Notes: a model not told the origin generated them from the letters alone. A DNA stretch of 64,000 bases from Actinomycetota bacterium (GCA_030019215.1 JASEEZ010000004.1:27028-91027), one strand, 5' to 3'. Positions 1 to 9,067 are shown, counted from the first letter of the stretch. A program made the numbers and translations.

Positions 1-154
1 TACTCAAAGAATAAGAGACGAGTACTATAGCTTCCTCCACAAGCGGATTAAAGAGGGGAGAATGACAAGTGAGCATCGACTTCACAAGTATCAACAATCG
101 TTTAGAAAAGCTCAAAGAATGTTTGGAGAAGCTAAAACCAGTAAGCGCAGTTAG
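1..154 (+). CDS. 3' end of a probable MntA-like nucleotidyltransferase (partial)
   Basis: The second forward frame is open from the window edge to a TAG at 152-154 and overlaps the downstream HepT-like gene by about 86 bases. The visible tail (about 50 residues, with the run DEYYSFLHKRIKEGR) has no diagnostic motif. The call rests on position: HepT-family toxins are normally preceded by an overlapping or abutting MntA antitoxin, a minimal nucleotidyltransferase that silences HepT by adenylylation. The catalytic GSxxxD part would lie outside the window. The overlap is longer than usual, so the real stop or frame could differ. Confidence 0.4.
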   Translation, partial: TQRIRDEYYSFLHKRIKEGRMTSEHRLHKYQQSFRKAQRMFGEAKTSKRS

Positions 155-494
155 CTTAAAAGAGTTTCTCGAAGACACTGTTTCTCAAGACATAACTGAA
201 AGAAACCTCCAGATAGCTATTCAGGTTTGTCTTGACATCGGTACACATATTATTTCATCCTTGGGTTTGGAGCGCCCCAAAGATTATAAAGATGTCTTCT
301 CTATTCTGGGCAAAGAAGGCATAATCCCCAGCCAATTTGCTTCCAAAATAGCCCCTATGGCAGGTTTTCGAAATATTCTAGTCCACGATTACATTGAAAT
401 AGACTTGAATAAGGTCTACAGCCACTTACAAAAACTAGAAGACTTTAACCGATTTGCTCAATACATTTCAGAGTTTGCCTCAAAAGAGACCTAA
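69..494 (+). CDS. hepT: HepT-like (DUF86) toxin, RNase HepT family
   Basis: A 141-residue, largely helical protein of the DUF86/HepT family, the RNase partner in MntA-HepT toxin-antitoxin systems. The family active-site signature Rx4HxY is visible as RNILVHDY near residues 102-109, so the toxin looks catalytically intact. It starts at GTG 69. The stop codon overlaps the ATG of the next small ORF (taATG), which places it in tight coupling with a glycosyltransferase stub rather than with another toxin-antitoxin gene. Base composition is AT-richer than the glycan and cytochrome genes downstream, as is common for mobile toxin-antitoxin modules. Confidence 0.75.
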   Translation: MSIDFTSINNRLEKLKECLEKLKPVSAVSLKEFLEDTVSQDITERNLQIAIQVCLDIGTHIISSLGLERPKDYKDVFSILGKEGIIPSQFASKIAPMAGFRNILVHDYIEIDLNKVYSHLQKLEDFNRFAQYISEFASKET

Positions 495-601
495 TGAAAA
501 TAGGTATTGACACGAGGATGATAGGTTGGAGCGGAGTGGGGGCTTATTCAAGAGGTCTCTTAAACGTTCTTGCTAAAATTGAGGGCCTTCTCCATTTTTA
601 G
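494..601 (+). pseudogene. truncated GT4 glycosyltransferase remnant (35 codons)
   Basis: An ORF too short for the track runs from ATG 494 to TAG 599-601. Its product begins MKIGIDTRMIGWSGVGAYSR and parallels the N-terminus of the intact glycosyltransferase at 1884 (MRIGFDARMIEWGGVGTYSK). Homology stops after about 27 residues, then a short unrelated tail and a stop follow. This is the first beta strand and helix of a GT4 donor/acceptor domain with everything else missing. It probably marks a deletion or recombination endpoint 1.3 kb upstream of the intact copy. Confidence 0.75.
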
Positions 602-926
602 TGGGTAACTTGCCAACCTCGTTCTTCTCCCAAAGAGTTGCTCACAGAAGGATTCGAGGAGTCGAGGATTCTAGGGTTCTAGTGTTGAAATATCTTGTCT
701 TTTAAGATTTTCACTTGACCCCTTGACCCCTGGAATCCCGTATAGAGACTACGTTCTTGAGTCCTAAAGTTCTCCCTGTCCTTACCACACTTTAGTGGTT
801 TCTACTCACTATTTTTGGAGAAGAGCCAAAATTGTAAACTCGAGTTGGCAAAAAATTGTAAGAATTGCAAACTCTACTTGACAAAAAATCGCAATGTTTT
901 TGTTTCCTTAAAAAAGGAGAGAAGAA
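602..926 (+). other. gene-free stretch with short imperfect repeats
   Basis: No reading frame is convincing here. Words spaced by about 7 bases occur (variants of gaggatt/ttctagg, and cttgacc ccttgac). Near the 3' end, imperfect direct repeats of caaaaaattgtaa and attgcaaactc precede the gene at 927. TTGACA occurs at 878-883 but no good -10 hexamer lies at the usual distance. A strong ribosome-binding site (aaaaaggagag) precedes ATG 927. Confidence 0.4.
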
Positions 927-1880
927 ATGGGTAAAAAGTATGAGCCGGTGGATTTAAGCAAGATAAAAACTTATCCGCTTTCCGAGAGGAAGAACCTGGT
1001 GAAAGTGGGCGATTTTGGCAAGGTTGGCAAGGCGGGTGCGTCTTTTAAAGGCTTTCTTGATTCGCTGCCCGATATTCTCGCTACAAGGGATTTCCGAGCT
1101 GTAGTCGAGGCCATAGTCTCCGCCCGAAGGAAGAACAAGCCGGTCGTCTTTGCCATGGGTGCTCATGTGATCAAATGTGGTTTGAACCCCATCGTCATTG
1201 ATTTGGTAAAGAAGGGGGTTATCACGGCGGTGGCTATGCATGGAGCGGGGATGGTCCACGATGTGGAGGTGGCCTTGATCGGCGAGACCTCCGAGGATGT
1301 CCAGGAGGGTTTGAAGAGGGGCACATTTGGGATGGTCAAGGAAACGGGCGAGGTTATCAACGAAGCCATCAACGAGGGCGTCCAGCGGGGCCTGGGAATC
1401 GGCGAGGCGGTGGGCAAGAAGCTGATAGCTCTCAATCCTCCTCATCTTGAGCACAGCATCCTGGCGGCCAGTGTAAGGATGGATATTCCAGTGACCGTTC
1501 ACGTGGCGATCGGAACCGATATAACCCATACCCATCCCAACGTGGACGGCGCCGCTCTGGGAAAAGGAAGCTTGACCGACTTCTGCATCCTCACCTCGGT
1601 CGTCTCCGATTTGAGGGATGGCGGGGTTTATCTAAATGTCGGTTCGGCGGTCATCCTACCCGAGGTCTTCTTGAAGGCGTTGACCGCGGCTCGAAACCTG
1701 GGGCATAGGGTGGAGAATTTCACCACCGTGAATATGGATTTCATTCAGCATTACAGGCCATGTCAGAATGTGGTCAAACGTCCTACCACCGAGCCGGGCT
1801 CGAAGGGATACGCTCTCACCGGTCACCACGAGATAATGATCCCCTTACTCGCCCAGGCAGTTCTGGAGGAGCTGGGATAG
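927..1880 (+). CDS. deoxyhypusine-synthase-like conserved protein
   Basis: A 317-residue protein resembling the deoxyhypusine synthase fold family, an NAD-dependent Rossmann-type enzyme. Segments such as VFAMGAHVIKCGLNP and ITAVAMHGAGMVHDVE resemble the conserved NAD-binding core. Bacteria lack eIF5A, and bacterial members of this superfamily work on other substrates (for example homospermidine synthesis) or are uncharacterised. It starts at ATG 927 behind aaaaaggagag and is followed after 3 bases by a GT4 glycosyltransferase, so the two are probably co-transcribed. Its position near heptose and glycan genes suggests a role in surface glycan or precursor modification. That is inference, and the substrate is unknown. 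Confidence 0.6.
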   Translation: MGKKYEPVDLSKIKTYPLSERKNLVKVGDFGKVGKAGASFKGFLDSLPDILATRDFRAVVEAIVSARRKNKPVVFAMGAHVIKCGLNPIVIDLVKKGVITAVAMHGAGMVHDVEVALIGETSEDVQEGLKRGTFGMVKETGEVINEAINEGVQRGLGIGEAVGKKLIALNPPHLEHSILAASVRMDIPVTVHVAIGTDITHTHPNVDGAALGKGSLTDFCILTSVVSDLRDGGVYLNVGSAVILPEVFLKALTAARNLGHRVENFTTVNMDFIQHYRPCQNVVKRPTTEPGSKGYALTGHHEIMIPLLAQAVLEELG

Positions 1881-1883
1881 TAA

Positions 1884-2987
1884 ATGCGGATAGGTTTCGA
1901 TGCCAGGATGATAGAGTGGGGCGGGGTGGGCACCTATTCAAAAAATCTCCTCAAGGCTTTGTCTGGGATAGATGCACAAAATGAATATGTGCTCTTTTGC
2001 TATCCCGAGACGGCGGAACTTATCCTGGAGGCCCCCAACTTCACCAAAAAATTGGTCAAGCAACCGGTTTTTTCTCTTTTTCGTCAGTTTGGTTGGATTA
2101 ACGATCTAAAAGAGGCTAACTTAGATATTTTTCATTCGCCTCATTTTGTTTTTCCGCCGGTCATTCCTTGCCCATCGGTGGTGACCATTCATGATCTCAT
2201 CCCGCTGATAATTCCGGCTGTGATGCCTTCACGAGGCGATCGTTTTTATTACAAACGCGCCAATAGGAGTGCTTTAGAGAAGGTTAAAGGGATTATTGCC
2301 GTTTCAGAATGCACGAAGCGAGATATAATCCGCTTTTTCGGAACGCCCGAGGAGAAGATACGGGTGATTTATGAGGCTGCCGCACCGGAATTTAGAGAGA
2401 TCAAAGATGAATCGTTGTTGAAAATAGTGTTGGATAAATATGGTTTGCAAAGACCATTTATCTTGAATGTGGGGAATCCCAAGCCTCACAAGAATTGGGT
2501 GGGTTTGCTCAAGGCTTTTGCTGGGCTTAAGAAGAAAGGGTTTGATCATAAGCTAGTTTTAATCGGCCCCGAGGATCCCAGATTTCTGGAACCAAAAAGC
2601 TTGGTGGAGCAGTTCGGAATGGAAAAAGATGTGTTATTTCCAGGTTTTGTTGAGAAAGAAGATTTGCCCATGCTCTATAATGCGGCGGATGTTTTAGTTT
2701 TTCCCTCCTTTTACGAGGGATTTGGCCTCCCTCCGCTCGAGGCTATGGCCTGTGGGACTCCCGTGGTCTGTTCAAATGCGGCTTCGCTCCTCGAGGTGGC
2801 AGGAGATGCAGTGTTGATGGTTGATCCTAATGATGTCCGGGGGCTTGCAGCAGCGATAAGCGATGTTATCAGCGACGAATCCTTGAGAAAATCTCTGAAA
2901 GAGAAGGGCCTAGCTCGCGCAGCCCAATTTTCCTGGCAAAGGACAGCCGAGCAAACATTGGAAATTTACAACGGAATTAGTAAGTAA
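1884..2987 (+). CDS. glycosyltransferase family 4 (GT-B fold)
   Basis: A 367-residue GT4 glycosyltransferase transferring a sugar from an activated donor to a surface-glycan acceptor. The N-terminal half begins with MRIGFDARMIEWGGVGTYS, whose glycine-rich turn contacts the acceptor or donor. The C-terminal half carries the donor-binding signature EGFGLPPLEAMACGTPVV near residues 283-300, including the E-x7-E pattern of retaining GT4 enzymes. It lies 3 bases after the deoxyhypusine-synthase-like gene. The stop codon forms the outer edge of a 215-bp inverted-repeat element. A mannosyl- or rhamnosyl-transferase role is plausible but cannot be decided here. Confidence 0.85.
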   Translation: MRIGFDARMIEWGGVGTYSKNLLKALSGIDAQNEYVLFCYPETAELILEAPNFTKKLVKQPVFSLFRQFGWINDLKEANLDIFHSPHFVFPPVIPCPSVVTIHDLIPLIIPAVMPSRGDRFYYKRANRSALEKVKGIIAVSECTKRDIIRFFGTPEEKIRVIYEAAAPEFREIKDESLLKIVLDKYGLQRPFILNVGNPKPHKNWVGLLKAFAGLKKKGFDHKLVLIGPEDPRFLEPKSLVEQFGMEKDVLFPGFVEKEDLPMLYNAADVLVFPSFYEGFGLPPLEAMACGTPVVCSNAASLLEVAGDAVLMVDPNDVRGLAAAISDVISDESLRKSLKEKGLARAAQFSWQRTAEQTLEIYNGISK

Positions 2988-3201
2988 ACTTTTGCGTTTT
3001 TAAAATTTATAAACGAACGATTGATTCTGGCAAAGGCCAGACCTCCGAAAACACGCAGTTGCCCGCCCCAGCGAGGCGGCCACTGCTCGGCTCTCAGCCT
3101 CGCTCTTCCCCACTGGCGGCGGGGAAACCGTGCCCGCTCGGCCTCCGAGACGGTTTTATTGAGGTCTAACCTTTGCCTCAGTTCCTAAGAACGCAAAAGT
3201 T
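2987..3201. repeat. nested inverted-repeat element (MITE-like), 215 bp
   Basis: Outer arms aacttttgcgtt (2987-2998) and aacgcaaaagtt (3190-3201) are exact reverse complements. Inner arms at 3029-3045 and 3161-3177 match at 15 of 17 positions. The middle is GC-rich with fragments like the window's cccgcc/ggcgggg palindromes. A 14-base piece, ctccgaaaacacgc (3043-3056), recurs in reverse complement near 22,500. The following stretch to about 3,480 holds nothing I can identify. Confidence 0.65.
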
Positions 3202-3500
3202 CAATTAGCGAATTCACGGTTTATAAAGAAGTTGGCGAGTCCGCTCTTTAGGTCTTGGGTTTATCTTACAGTCACTGCTATAAAGAGGGCAAATTCCCAC
3301 TTTGTAAAGAAAATGAGTGCATGCAACAGATCACACCCTCCGAGGTTTTTGAAACGGTAAAAGGAATTCCAATGGATTAGAAGAAGCCTCACGATCTTCC
3401 AAGGAAATGCAGCTAATGAACTCGAAGAAATTCGCCACTAAAGTTTCGTAAAAAGTGGCCGATATATAAAACAAATAAGGGCGTGTCGCTGGAGGGGGAT

Positions 3501-4205
3501 GTGATTAAAAAAATTTTCATTGGCTTCATTGCAATAGTCCTACTACTTCCCTCGTTTTTTTATATCTACTACTTCCTGCCCCATGCTTTGGCGTTCAAGT
3601 CCCAAGCTCCTAAAATTATCCAAATCATTGATGCCTTTGAGGAAGGAGGAGTTCACCTTTTTTATATTAGCCCGGGGGAATCTAAAAAAGAGATAGCAGT
3701 GACGCTAATCGACGAAGAATCTGCATATGGTAAGCAAGGGGTCTGCGGCATAAACTATCTCTTCGGTGCAGATAGAGAGAGAATTCTTCGAGAACGAGAG
3801 CAAATGGACTCCAAAGTTGCTGGCCTCTTAAGCTCAACTAAAAGGGGGGATAACTGGATATTGTATTTTTCCACGGTAGTTGGGCCGAGGCTTGCCACAC
3901 CCGAACAGGCTGCCAAGATGAGATCCATCTTCGATCGATTGGTCATCGAGGATGTGAAGTGGCATTGGCGACCAGTTTTGGAGACAAAGCTTCTTTTTTG
4001 GCTCAATAAGCAATATTTTGCCATTCACCGCCCCGATTTCTTCTTGGGTGTTTGGATTTATACGTTGGCTTATCCGGGCAAGTGGTTCTGTTCCTACATC
4101 TTGGCGCCGGTTCTCGGCGCCACTCCTTACTTTCTGTTGCCGTTTTTGCCGGTGCTTGTTGTGGTTGTTTTTCTTTTACTCATTGTTCTTAGGAAGAGAG
4201 GCTAA
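3501..4205 (+). CDS. membrane protein of unknown function
   Basis: I do not recognise this protein. It has one hydrophobic N-terminal segment (residues about 5-25, IFIGFIAIVLLLPSFFYIYY), a soluble middle of about 130 residues, and a hydrophobic C-terminus with one or two more membrane segments ending in RKRG. The track starts it at GTG 3483. I prefer GTG 3501 because GGAGG at 3491-3495 sits five bases upstream. That gives about 234 residues. It is followed by the PHP-domain gene 53 bases downstream and may be expressed with it. The middle is probably outside the membrane, by topology inference only. Confidence 0.55.
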   Translation: MIKKIFIGFIAIVLLLPSFFYIYYFLPHALAFKSQAPKIIQIIDAFEEGGVHLFYISPGESKKEIAVTLIDEESAYGKQGVCGINYLFGADRERILREREQMDSKVAGLLSSTKRGDNWILYFSTVVGPRLATPEQAAKMRSIFDRLVIEDVKWHWRPVLETKLLFWLNKQYFAIHRPDFFLGVWIYTLAYPGKWFCSYILAPVLGATPYFLLPFLPVLVVVVFLLLIVLRKRG

Positions 4206-4258
4206 ATTTTTCTAGGGATTTGATATTTGGTTTTAAGACAGGATAAGGAGGGATTTTA

Positions 4259-6433
4259 ATGACGAGGGGAAGCAAGCTTTGCAGCAGATTTTTGGTGGTC
4301 TTTCTTGGGTTCCTGCTTTTCTTGAGTGGTCTTCCGCTTGGGTCTTCTTATGCCCAAGAAAATAAGGGTGCGATTTTCTTCGAGGGAGAGACTGTGCCGG
4401 TAGTCCGCGAGCCGTACACCACCGTGGATTTGAGGATAGCCGCTGCTAATCTTACCGATGAGCACCCACAAATTTTGCTTAAAGGTGTGGCTATTTTAGA
4501 TGAGGTTGGCAAGAAGGTGAAGGAAAGGAAAACGGAAAAGAAACTTGCCAATCTTTCGGTGAAGATAGAGGACGAGGAGGTTTTGAGAGAAAATCTGGGA
4601 CTTCGCAAGAGAGATCCTCGAAAGAGGAACAAGAAACTTGTCCTAAGCGAGGAGGATGTCGAAAGTGGGTTATATCTCGGCAATCTTGAATTGGATTTAA
4701 AAAGCATAAAGCCATCACTAAAGGTGGGAGATGAAGTGCCTTTTGCGGTGGTTGGAACATTTTCCGTTGGGGAGAGCGATGTGAAAATAGCAAGACAGCT
4801 TTCCATCCTATATTCCGATCCTCTTCCCAGGCCCCAGGATGAAGAGGGTTTCTGGGTTCCCGGCGACGGGCATGTTCATACTGCCTATAGCCACGAGTGG
4901 ATTATCCCGTGGTATATCAAACCCAGTTCCAGGGCTGCGGCCGCTGCTTCTGTTGGTTTGGGTTGGCTAAATATTACTGATCATGCGCCAAACATGAGCT
5001 TTTCGGACTGGACAAACCTGGTTCAAGATTGCGGACAGGCAACCGGTGAAAGTGGAGTCATTACCCTGCCCGGTCTTGAACTCAGCACCATGGACGTTGA
5101 CGAATTTGTCTATAAGCCCGATGAAGATTACCAAAAACCATATGACAGTCACTATCTTGCCTATGATTTAAGTGGTTTTATATTATAACCCGATACCTTG
5201 GGTGAACGATACAGGAAAGGTTGGACGGGGCAAAGGGTGATCGACGAAACGAACGATAATAACCTCGGCGTTTCTTTTGGTGTAATTGCCCATCCTTTTA
5301 GCTGGAGTTATCCTTGGTTTTCCCATTGGGATGGGGCCAGCGGATATTCTGGGATGGAGCTCATCAATGGAGGGGAATATCTCTTTGGTAATCCTTTTGG
5401 AATATCTCAAAGCATTGTTAAATGGGATGAGTTACTTAAGAATGGGCTAGGCAATACCCTGTCTAGCGGAAAGTTTGCTTGTGGCACTTCAAACAGCGAT
5501 ATTCATTTTGGTCTGCATACCTTCGGCCAAACGGTCACCTACCTTTATCTTCCCAGTCAGGATGGTTTCTCCAGCGGTGCGGTTCAAGAGGCACGCCGAG
5601 GTGGTAGAGCAATAGCTTCAACGGATGGTTCCGTGGCTTATTTCACTCTTAATGGTGCCCATATCGGTGATGTTGTTACCGTTTCTTCTCGCGATCCGAT
5701 AGAGATAAAAGTTCATGCTAAAGCGGTTGACAGAAAACGCGTGAGGAAAATTAGGCTTGTGTCAAGCTATGCGGAACCAATGAAGTTTCCTGCTCACGGA
5801 AGGGATTATCAAAGAACGATCACCATCGATAAAACTAAACAGAGCGATTATCCCTATCCCTCCTCCAGTTGCTATTTCCGAGTTGAGGTGGACTTTGCCT
5901 ATCGCGGTAACATTTATACCTGTTACACTAATCCCATTTGGGTCAAGATGGGGGGTCAAAATGTACTAGTCAATTCTAGCTTTGAGACGGGCGATACTTC
6001 GGGATGGAAAGTCGTGAATCTCCGTAACGCAACTAGTTCTGTTGTGAGTGGGAATGCGGCTGATGGTTCCTATTGTTATGGGATATATCATACTTCAGCA
6101 GTGGGTTGGTACGTATCTGATTGGAGTTCTATAGGGCAGAATATTAATGGTATTATCGAGCCAGACACTCCTTATAGGGTTGGGTTCTATTACCGGACAA
6201 CCGATTCCTACCCATTTCGCATTGCTACCACTGACACGAGTTTAATGATGCATAGCACACCCATAGTCACGGTAAGTAATCCTATCGCTGATGGACAGTG
6301 GCATTATGTGTCAGCTACATTTTCGCGGAGTCCTGCGGAGCTGAATTATGAACCGTATTTGGCATTCTTCTACGACTACAGCACACCTGGTACCGTATAT
6401 GTCGATTGTATTACTTGTTCGGCTGGTCCTTAG
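4259..6433 (+). pseudogene. secreted PHP-domain phosphoesterase with CBM-like domain, interrupted by in-frame TAA
   Basis: Two track ORFs (4259-5188 and 5198-6433) lie in the same frame and are separated only by TAA 5186-5188 and nine more bases, so together they read as one protein of about 724 codons. An N-terminal signal peptide ends near SSYAQE. A PHP metal-binding motif, GDGHVHTAYSH, lies near residue 201, with ITDHAPN following. The second half supplies the later PHP part (GVIAHPFSW) and, from about residue 567, a jelly-roll-like carbohydrate-binding module (NVLVNSSFETGDTSGW). The start ATG has AAGGAGG upstream. The stop may be a nonsense mutation, a sequencing error or rare readthrough. 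The second half has only a TTG start without a clear ribosome-binding site. Confidence 0.7.
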
Positions 6434-6589
6434 GATGGTCGACAACTTAGGTGCGTTGTGCAAGGATGAAAAAATTTCTGCTGGCAGTTTGGGAAGTAGC
6501 GAGCAGAAAGCTACAGTGAGTGCTTCCAAGGAAAATTAACTAACTCTAGGAGCTCTGTTAGCAAAGAGTGCTTAAGGGGCATTAATTTT

Positions 6590-7495
6590 ATGAATAAACA
6601 TTGGGAACACGTCAATTGCAATCTTTGTGGGGCCGATGACGCCCATCACCTGTTTCTCATTAAGCACTTCCAACCAAACTTTAATGTTGTTAAGTGTCGC
6701 CGCTGCGAGCTTGTTTATATGAATCCTCGGCCCCCCTTCGCATATCTAAAAAAGCTATATGGCAAAGACTACTATGGCGGAGAGGCTCAATACACTTATG
6801 GCGATGAGCGAAAGAATGCACCGGCAAACAAAGTTATTCATGAAAAAAGGCTCAGCGTAATTGAGAAATTTGTTGGCAGGGGGAGGATACTGGATGTGGG
6901 CTGCGCTTTTGGTTTGCTTCTGGAGGTAGCCAGGGAGCGGGGCTGGCAGCCCTATGGGCTTGAGATTTCGGAGTATCCTGCTGAGTATGTTAGGCAACAA
7001 CTCAAAATCGATGTTCTAACCAAGGATATCACGGAGGCAGACTATCCCGATTGTTTTTTTGATGCCGTTGTCATGGTGGAATTGATCGAGCATCTTCTAG
7101 ATCCTCTTGGTGCCCTGAAGGAGGTTTGGAGAGTTTTAAGAGTGGGAGGAGTAGCGGTTATTCAAACGGCCAATATTGACAGCTTGAAGGCAAGAATTTG
7201 GAGAGATAAGTGGGAGTATTTTTTGCCCGGGCACACTTACTGTTTTTCCAAAACGACACTGACAAAAATGCTAGAGAAAACCGGATTTAGAGTCGAAAAA
7301 ATTTATGTTGGTGATGAGTTAGGTTATCAGGCAAAGATTAGAAAATATTATTTGACCGAAGAAAATAAGAACAAAAGTAGACCTAAGAAGTTTTTGGATA
7401 TTGCGAAAATAGTTAGCAAGCATACTTTTAGGCGTATTTCTATAGCAAATCTCACGGTGGGAGGTATGGTTTTTTATGCCCGTAAGCCTTCCTGA
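6590..7495 (+). CDS. class I SAM-dependent methyltransferase with N-terminal zinc-binding domain
   Basis: A 301-residue methyltransferase. The N-terminus has two cysteine pairs (CNLCGADD and CRRCELVY, residues about 9-44), as in the zinc-binding domain of sugar C-methyltransferases and related enzymes. The SAM-binding motif GRILDVGCAFG lies near residue 98, followed by acidic motif II (AVVMVELIEH). The C-terminal part is family-specific. Its closeness to glycosyltransferases suggests a sugar or glycan-linked acceptor, but the acceptor cannot be read from sequence. The start ATG 6590 has only a weak upstream purine run. Confidence 0.8.
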   Translation: MNKHWEHVNCNLCGADDAHHLFLIKHFQPNFNVVKCRRCELVYMNPRPPFAYLKKLYGKDYYGGEAQYTYGDERKNAPANKVIHEKRLSVIEKFVGRGRILDVGCAFGLLLEVARERGWQPYGLEISEYPAEYVRQQLKIDVLTKDITEADYPDCFFDAVVMVELIEHLLDPLGALKEVWRVLRVGGVAVIQTANIDSLKARIWRDKWEYFLPGHTYCFSKTTLTKMLEKTGFRVEKIYVGDELGYQAKIRKYYLTEENKNKSRPKKFLDIAKIVSKHTFRRISIANLTVGGMVFYARKPS

Positions 7496-7512
7496 AAGGA
7501 TGATGCCAGGTG

Positions 7513-7690
7513 CTAGTGCCGTTACAACTATTTCTTATGCCACTTCTTTCAAGTAACACCTTTCCCCTTTTGTTTGCCATCTGACCGACCTTTTGGGAGA
7601 TCAGCCGTTGCACCTTCTTTGTCTTTTCCTACTAAAAAAGATGCAGGTTGGTTGACAACACGTTCTACCTTAAAGTTGTAACGGTACTAG
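7513..7690. mobile_element. MITE-like element, family CCGTTACAACT
   Basis: Terminal repeats ctagtgccgttacaact (7513-7529) and agttgtaacggtactag (7674-7690) are inverted and match at 16 of 17 positions. The 178-bp body has no reading frame. A second element with nearly the same left end lies at 58,347. An extra copy of gttgtaact and ggcataa lies just outside the right end. Confidence 0.6.
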
Positions 7691-7724
7691 GGTGGCATAA
7701 GTTGTAACTGTGGGGGTCACTGTG

Positions 7725-7865
7725 GGGGTCAGACCCCAATGCACTAATTTACCAGGCATGATAAATCCTTAATTCGAATTTCTCATAATCAATTTGGCAG
7801 ATTTCTGCAAATTTAAAATAAGATTTTAACCCCGCAGGTAAAAGGCTATGAGGAGGTCTGACCCT
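7725..7865. mobile_element. non-autonomous element related to the RAYT element at 42.4 kb
   Basis: It begins with the palindrome ggggtcagacccc (7725-7737) and ends with aggtctgaccct (7854-7865). Read in reverse complement, its right end starts gggtcagacctcctcat and continues to cttattttaaattt about 45 bases in. The left flank of the Y1-transposase gene at 42,434 shows the same two blocks at the same spacing. No gene is inside, so it would need a transposase in trans. Confidence 0.65.
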
Positions 7866-7934
7866 CTTCAGGCAATTATCTTGATGTTGCCGCCCTTCGG
7901 TGACAGTTGCAAGAAGTTTTCCTAAATGTTATTA

Positions 7935-7952
7935 TTTTCCCGTACGGGAAAA
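7935..7952. promoter_or_regulatory. perfect 18-bp palindrome, candidate operator of the AbiE-like pair
   Basis: ttttcccgtacgggaaaa is exactly self-complementary and lies 20 bases before ATG 7973. AbiEi-type antitoxins have N-terminal winged-helix domains and autorepress from inverted repeats upstream of their operons, so this is a likely autoregulatory site. Confidence 0.6.
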
Positions 7953-7972
7953 ATTGCTTTTAGGAGAAAATC

Positions 7973-9055
7973 ATGAGCAGAGAAAAGGAAATCATTTCCC
8001 AACTTATCAAAGGCTTTCAAGATATAGTTCCAAATGGGAAAGTGATCAGTAAGCAGCTAAGCAAAAAAACTAAACCTTACGATCTTGCGCTCGATGTTCA
8101 GATAAACAAAACAAGAAAAAGATTTATCTGCGAAGTAAAATCTGTAGGCGAACCTCGTTATCTTTACCAAGCCATTGGTCAGCTAAAGTTGGGGATCCCG
8201 CCAACGGCGGGAGATGTATATCCTGTAATCGTTGCTCCCTATATTTCCGAGCAGGGAAGAAATATCTGCAAAGAGGCAGGAGTCGGTTTTATAGATCTTC
8301 AGGGCAATGTATTCTTGAAATTCAACAATATCTTGATAGATGTACGGCCGGGATTAAGAGTGAGGGCGAACGATCGAGTTGCAGTTGCAGATCGCGTAAG
8401 TGTCAAAAGAGAGAGGAAAACTTTGAGGCGTCTCTTTTCACCTGTATCATCGCGAGTCATGAGGGTGATGTTGGAAAATCCAAAAGAAGTTTGGACCCTT
8501 AAAGTTCTCTCTGCCGCGGCAAAGGCAAGTTTAAAGCAAACCTATCTCGTAACGAATGCTTTGGATGAGAAGGGTTTCGTTGACAAAAAAAGAGGAGCGA
8601 TTACCCTAACTAAACCAGGTGAGCTACTTGATCTCTGGGCAAATAACTACAATATCACAATCAATGAAATCCAAACCTTTTATTCTTTTGAGAAAACCCC
8701 AGCGTCCTTAATGAAAAAAGTGAGCAGGATAGCCAAAGAAAATGATTTGCAATATGCTTTCACTCTTCACGCGGGAGCTTCTCTTGTGGCGCCTTTCGTT
8801 CGCTTTACTGACGTTCATTTTTACATTGTTGGTTCTCCCGATATTTGGGTTAAAAAACTTGATCTTCGTCCAGTGGAGTATGGGGGAGCTGTGCATCTGA
8901 TAATCCCCTACGATGAGGGAGTATTCTATAATAAGCAGGTTGTTGAGGATATGGTGGTTGTACCCAATACTCAACTTTACCTCGATTTATATAATTATCC
9001 CGCTAGAGGAAGAGAACAAGCAAATTTCTTGCGGAAACAGAAGCTTTCTTTCTAA
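7973..9055 (+). CDS. AbiEi-like type IV antitoxin / transcriptional regulator
   Basis: A 360-residue protein whose arrangement matches AbiEi-family antitoxins. The N-terminal part (to about residue 150) contains a restriction-endonuclease-like strand pattern (RFICEVKS). A winged-helix region (residues about 155-215, VMRVMLENPKEVWTLKVLSAAAK) and an AbiEi-type C-terminal domain follow. It is the first gene of a two-gene operon with the AbiEii-like nucleotidyltransferase 12 bases downstream. A strong ribosome-binding site (taggagaaa) precedes ATG 7973. A GC palindrome (8197-8211) lies inside the reading frame near residue 76. Neutralising the downstream toxin and repressing its own promoter is inference from family biology. 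Confidence 0.6.
   Translation: MSREKEIISQLIKGFQDIVPNGKVISKQLSKKTKPYDLALDVQINKTRKRFICEVKSVGEPRYLYQAIGQLKLGIPPTAGDVYPVIVAPYISEQGRNICKEAGVGFIDLQGNVFLKFNNILIDVRPGLRVRANDRVAVADRVSVKRERKTLRRLFSPVSSRVMRVMLENPKEVWTLKVLSAAAKASLKQTYLVTNALDEKGFVDKKRGAITLTKPGELLDLWANNYNITINEIQTFYSFEKTPASLMKKVSRIAKENDLQYAFTLHAGASLVAPFVRFTDVHFYIVGSPDIWVKKLDLRPVEYGGAVHLIIPYDEGVFYNKQVVEDMVVVPNTQLYLDLYNYPARGREQANFLRKQKLSF
8197..8211. repeat. GC palindrome inside the AbiEi-like gene
   Basis: cccgccaacggcggg is a 6-bp stem with a 3-base loop and belongs to the dispersed ccccgcc-N3-ggcgggg family. It is translated as IPPTAG and keeps the frame, in a gene otherwise AT-rich. Confidence 0.65.
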
Positions 9056-9067
9056 AAGGAGTGAGAG

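Noticed and set aside
878-906. TTGACA at 878 considered as promoter of the gene at 927
   Set aside because: No -10-like hexamer at 16-18 bases.
954-1535. Minus-strand ORF of 193 residues opposite the deoxyhypusine-synthase-like gene
   Set aside because: Its composition (rich in His, Arg and Ser without motif) is a shadow of the strong forward gene. No ribosome-binding site.
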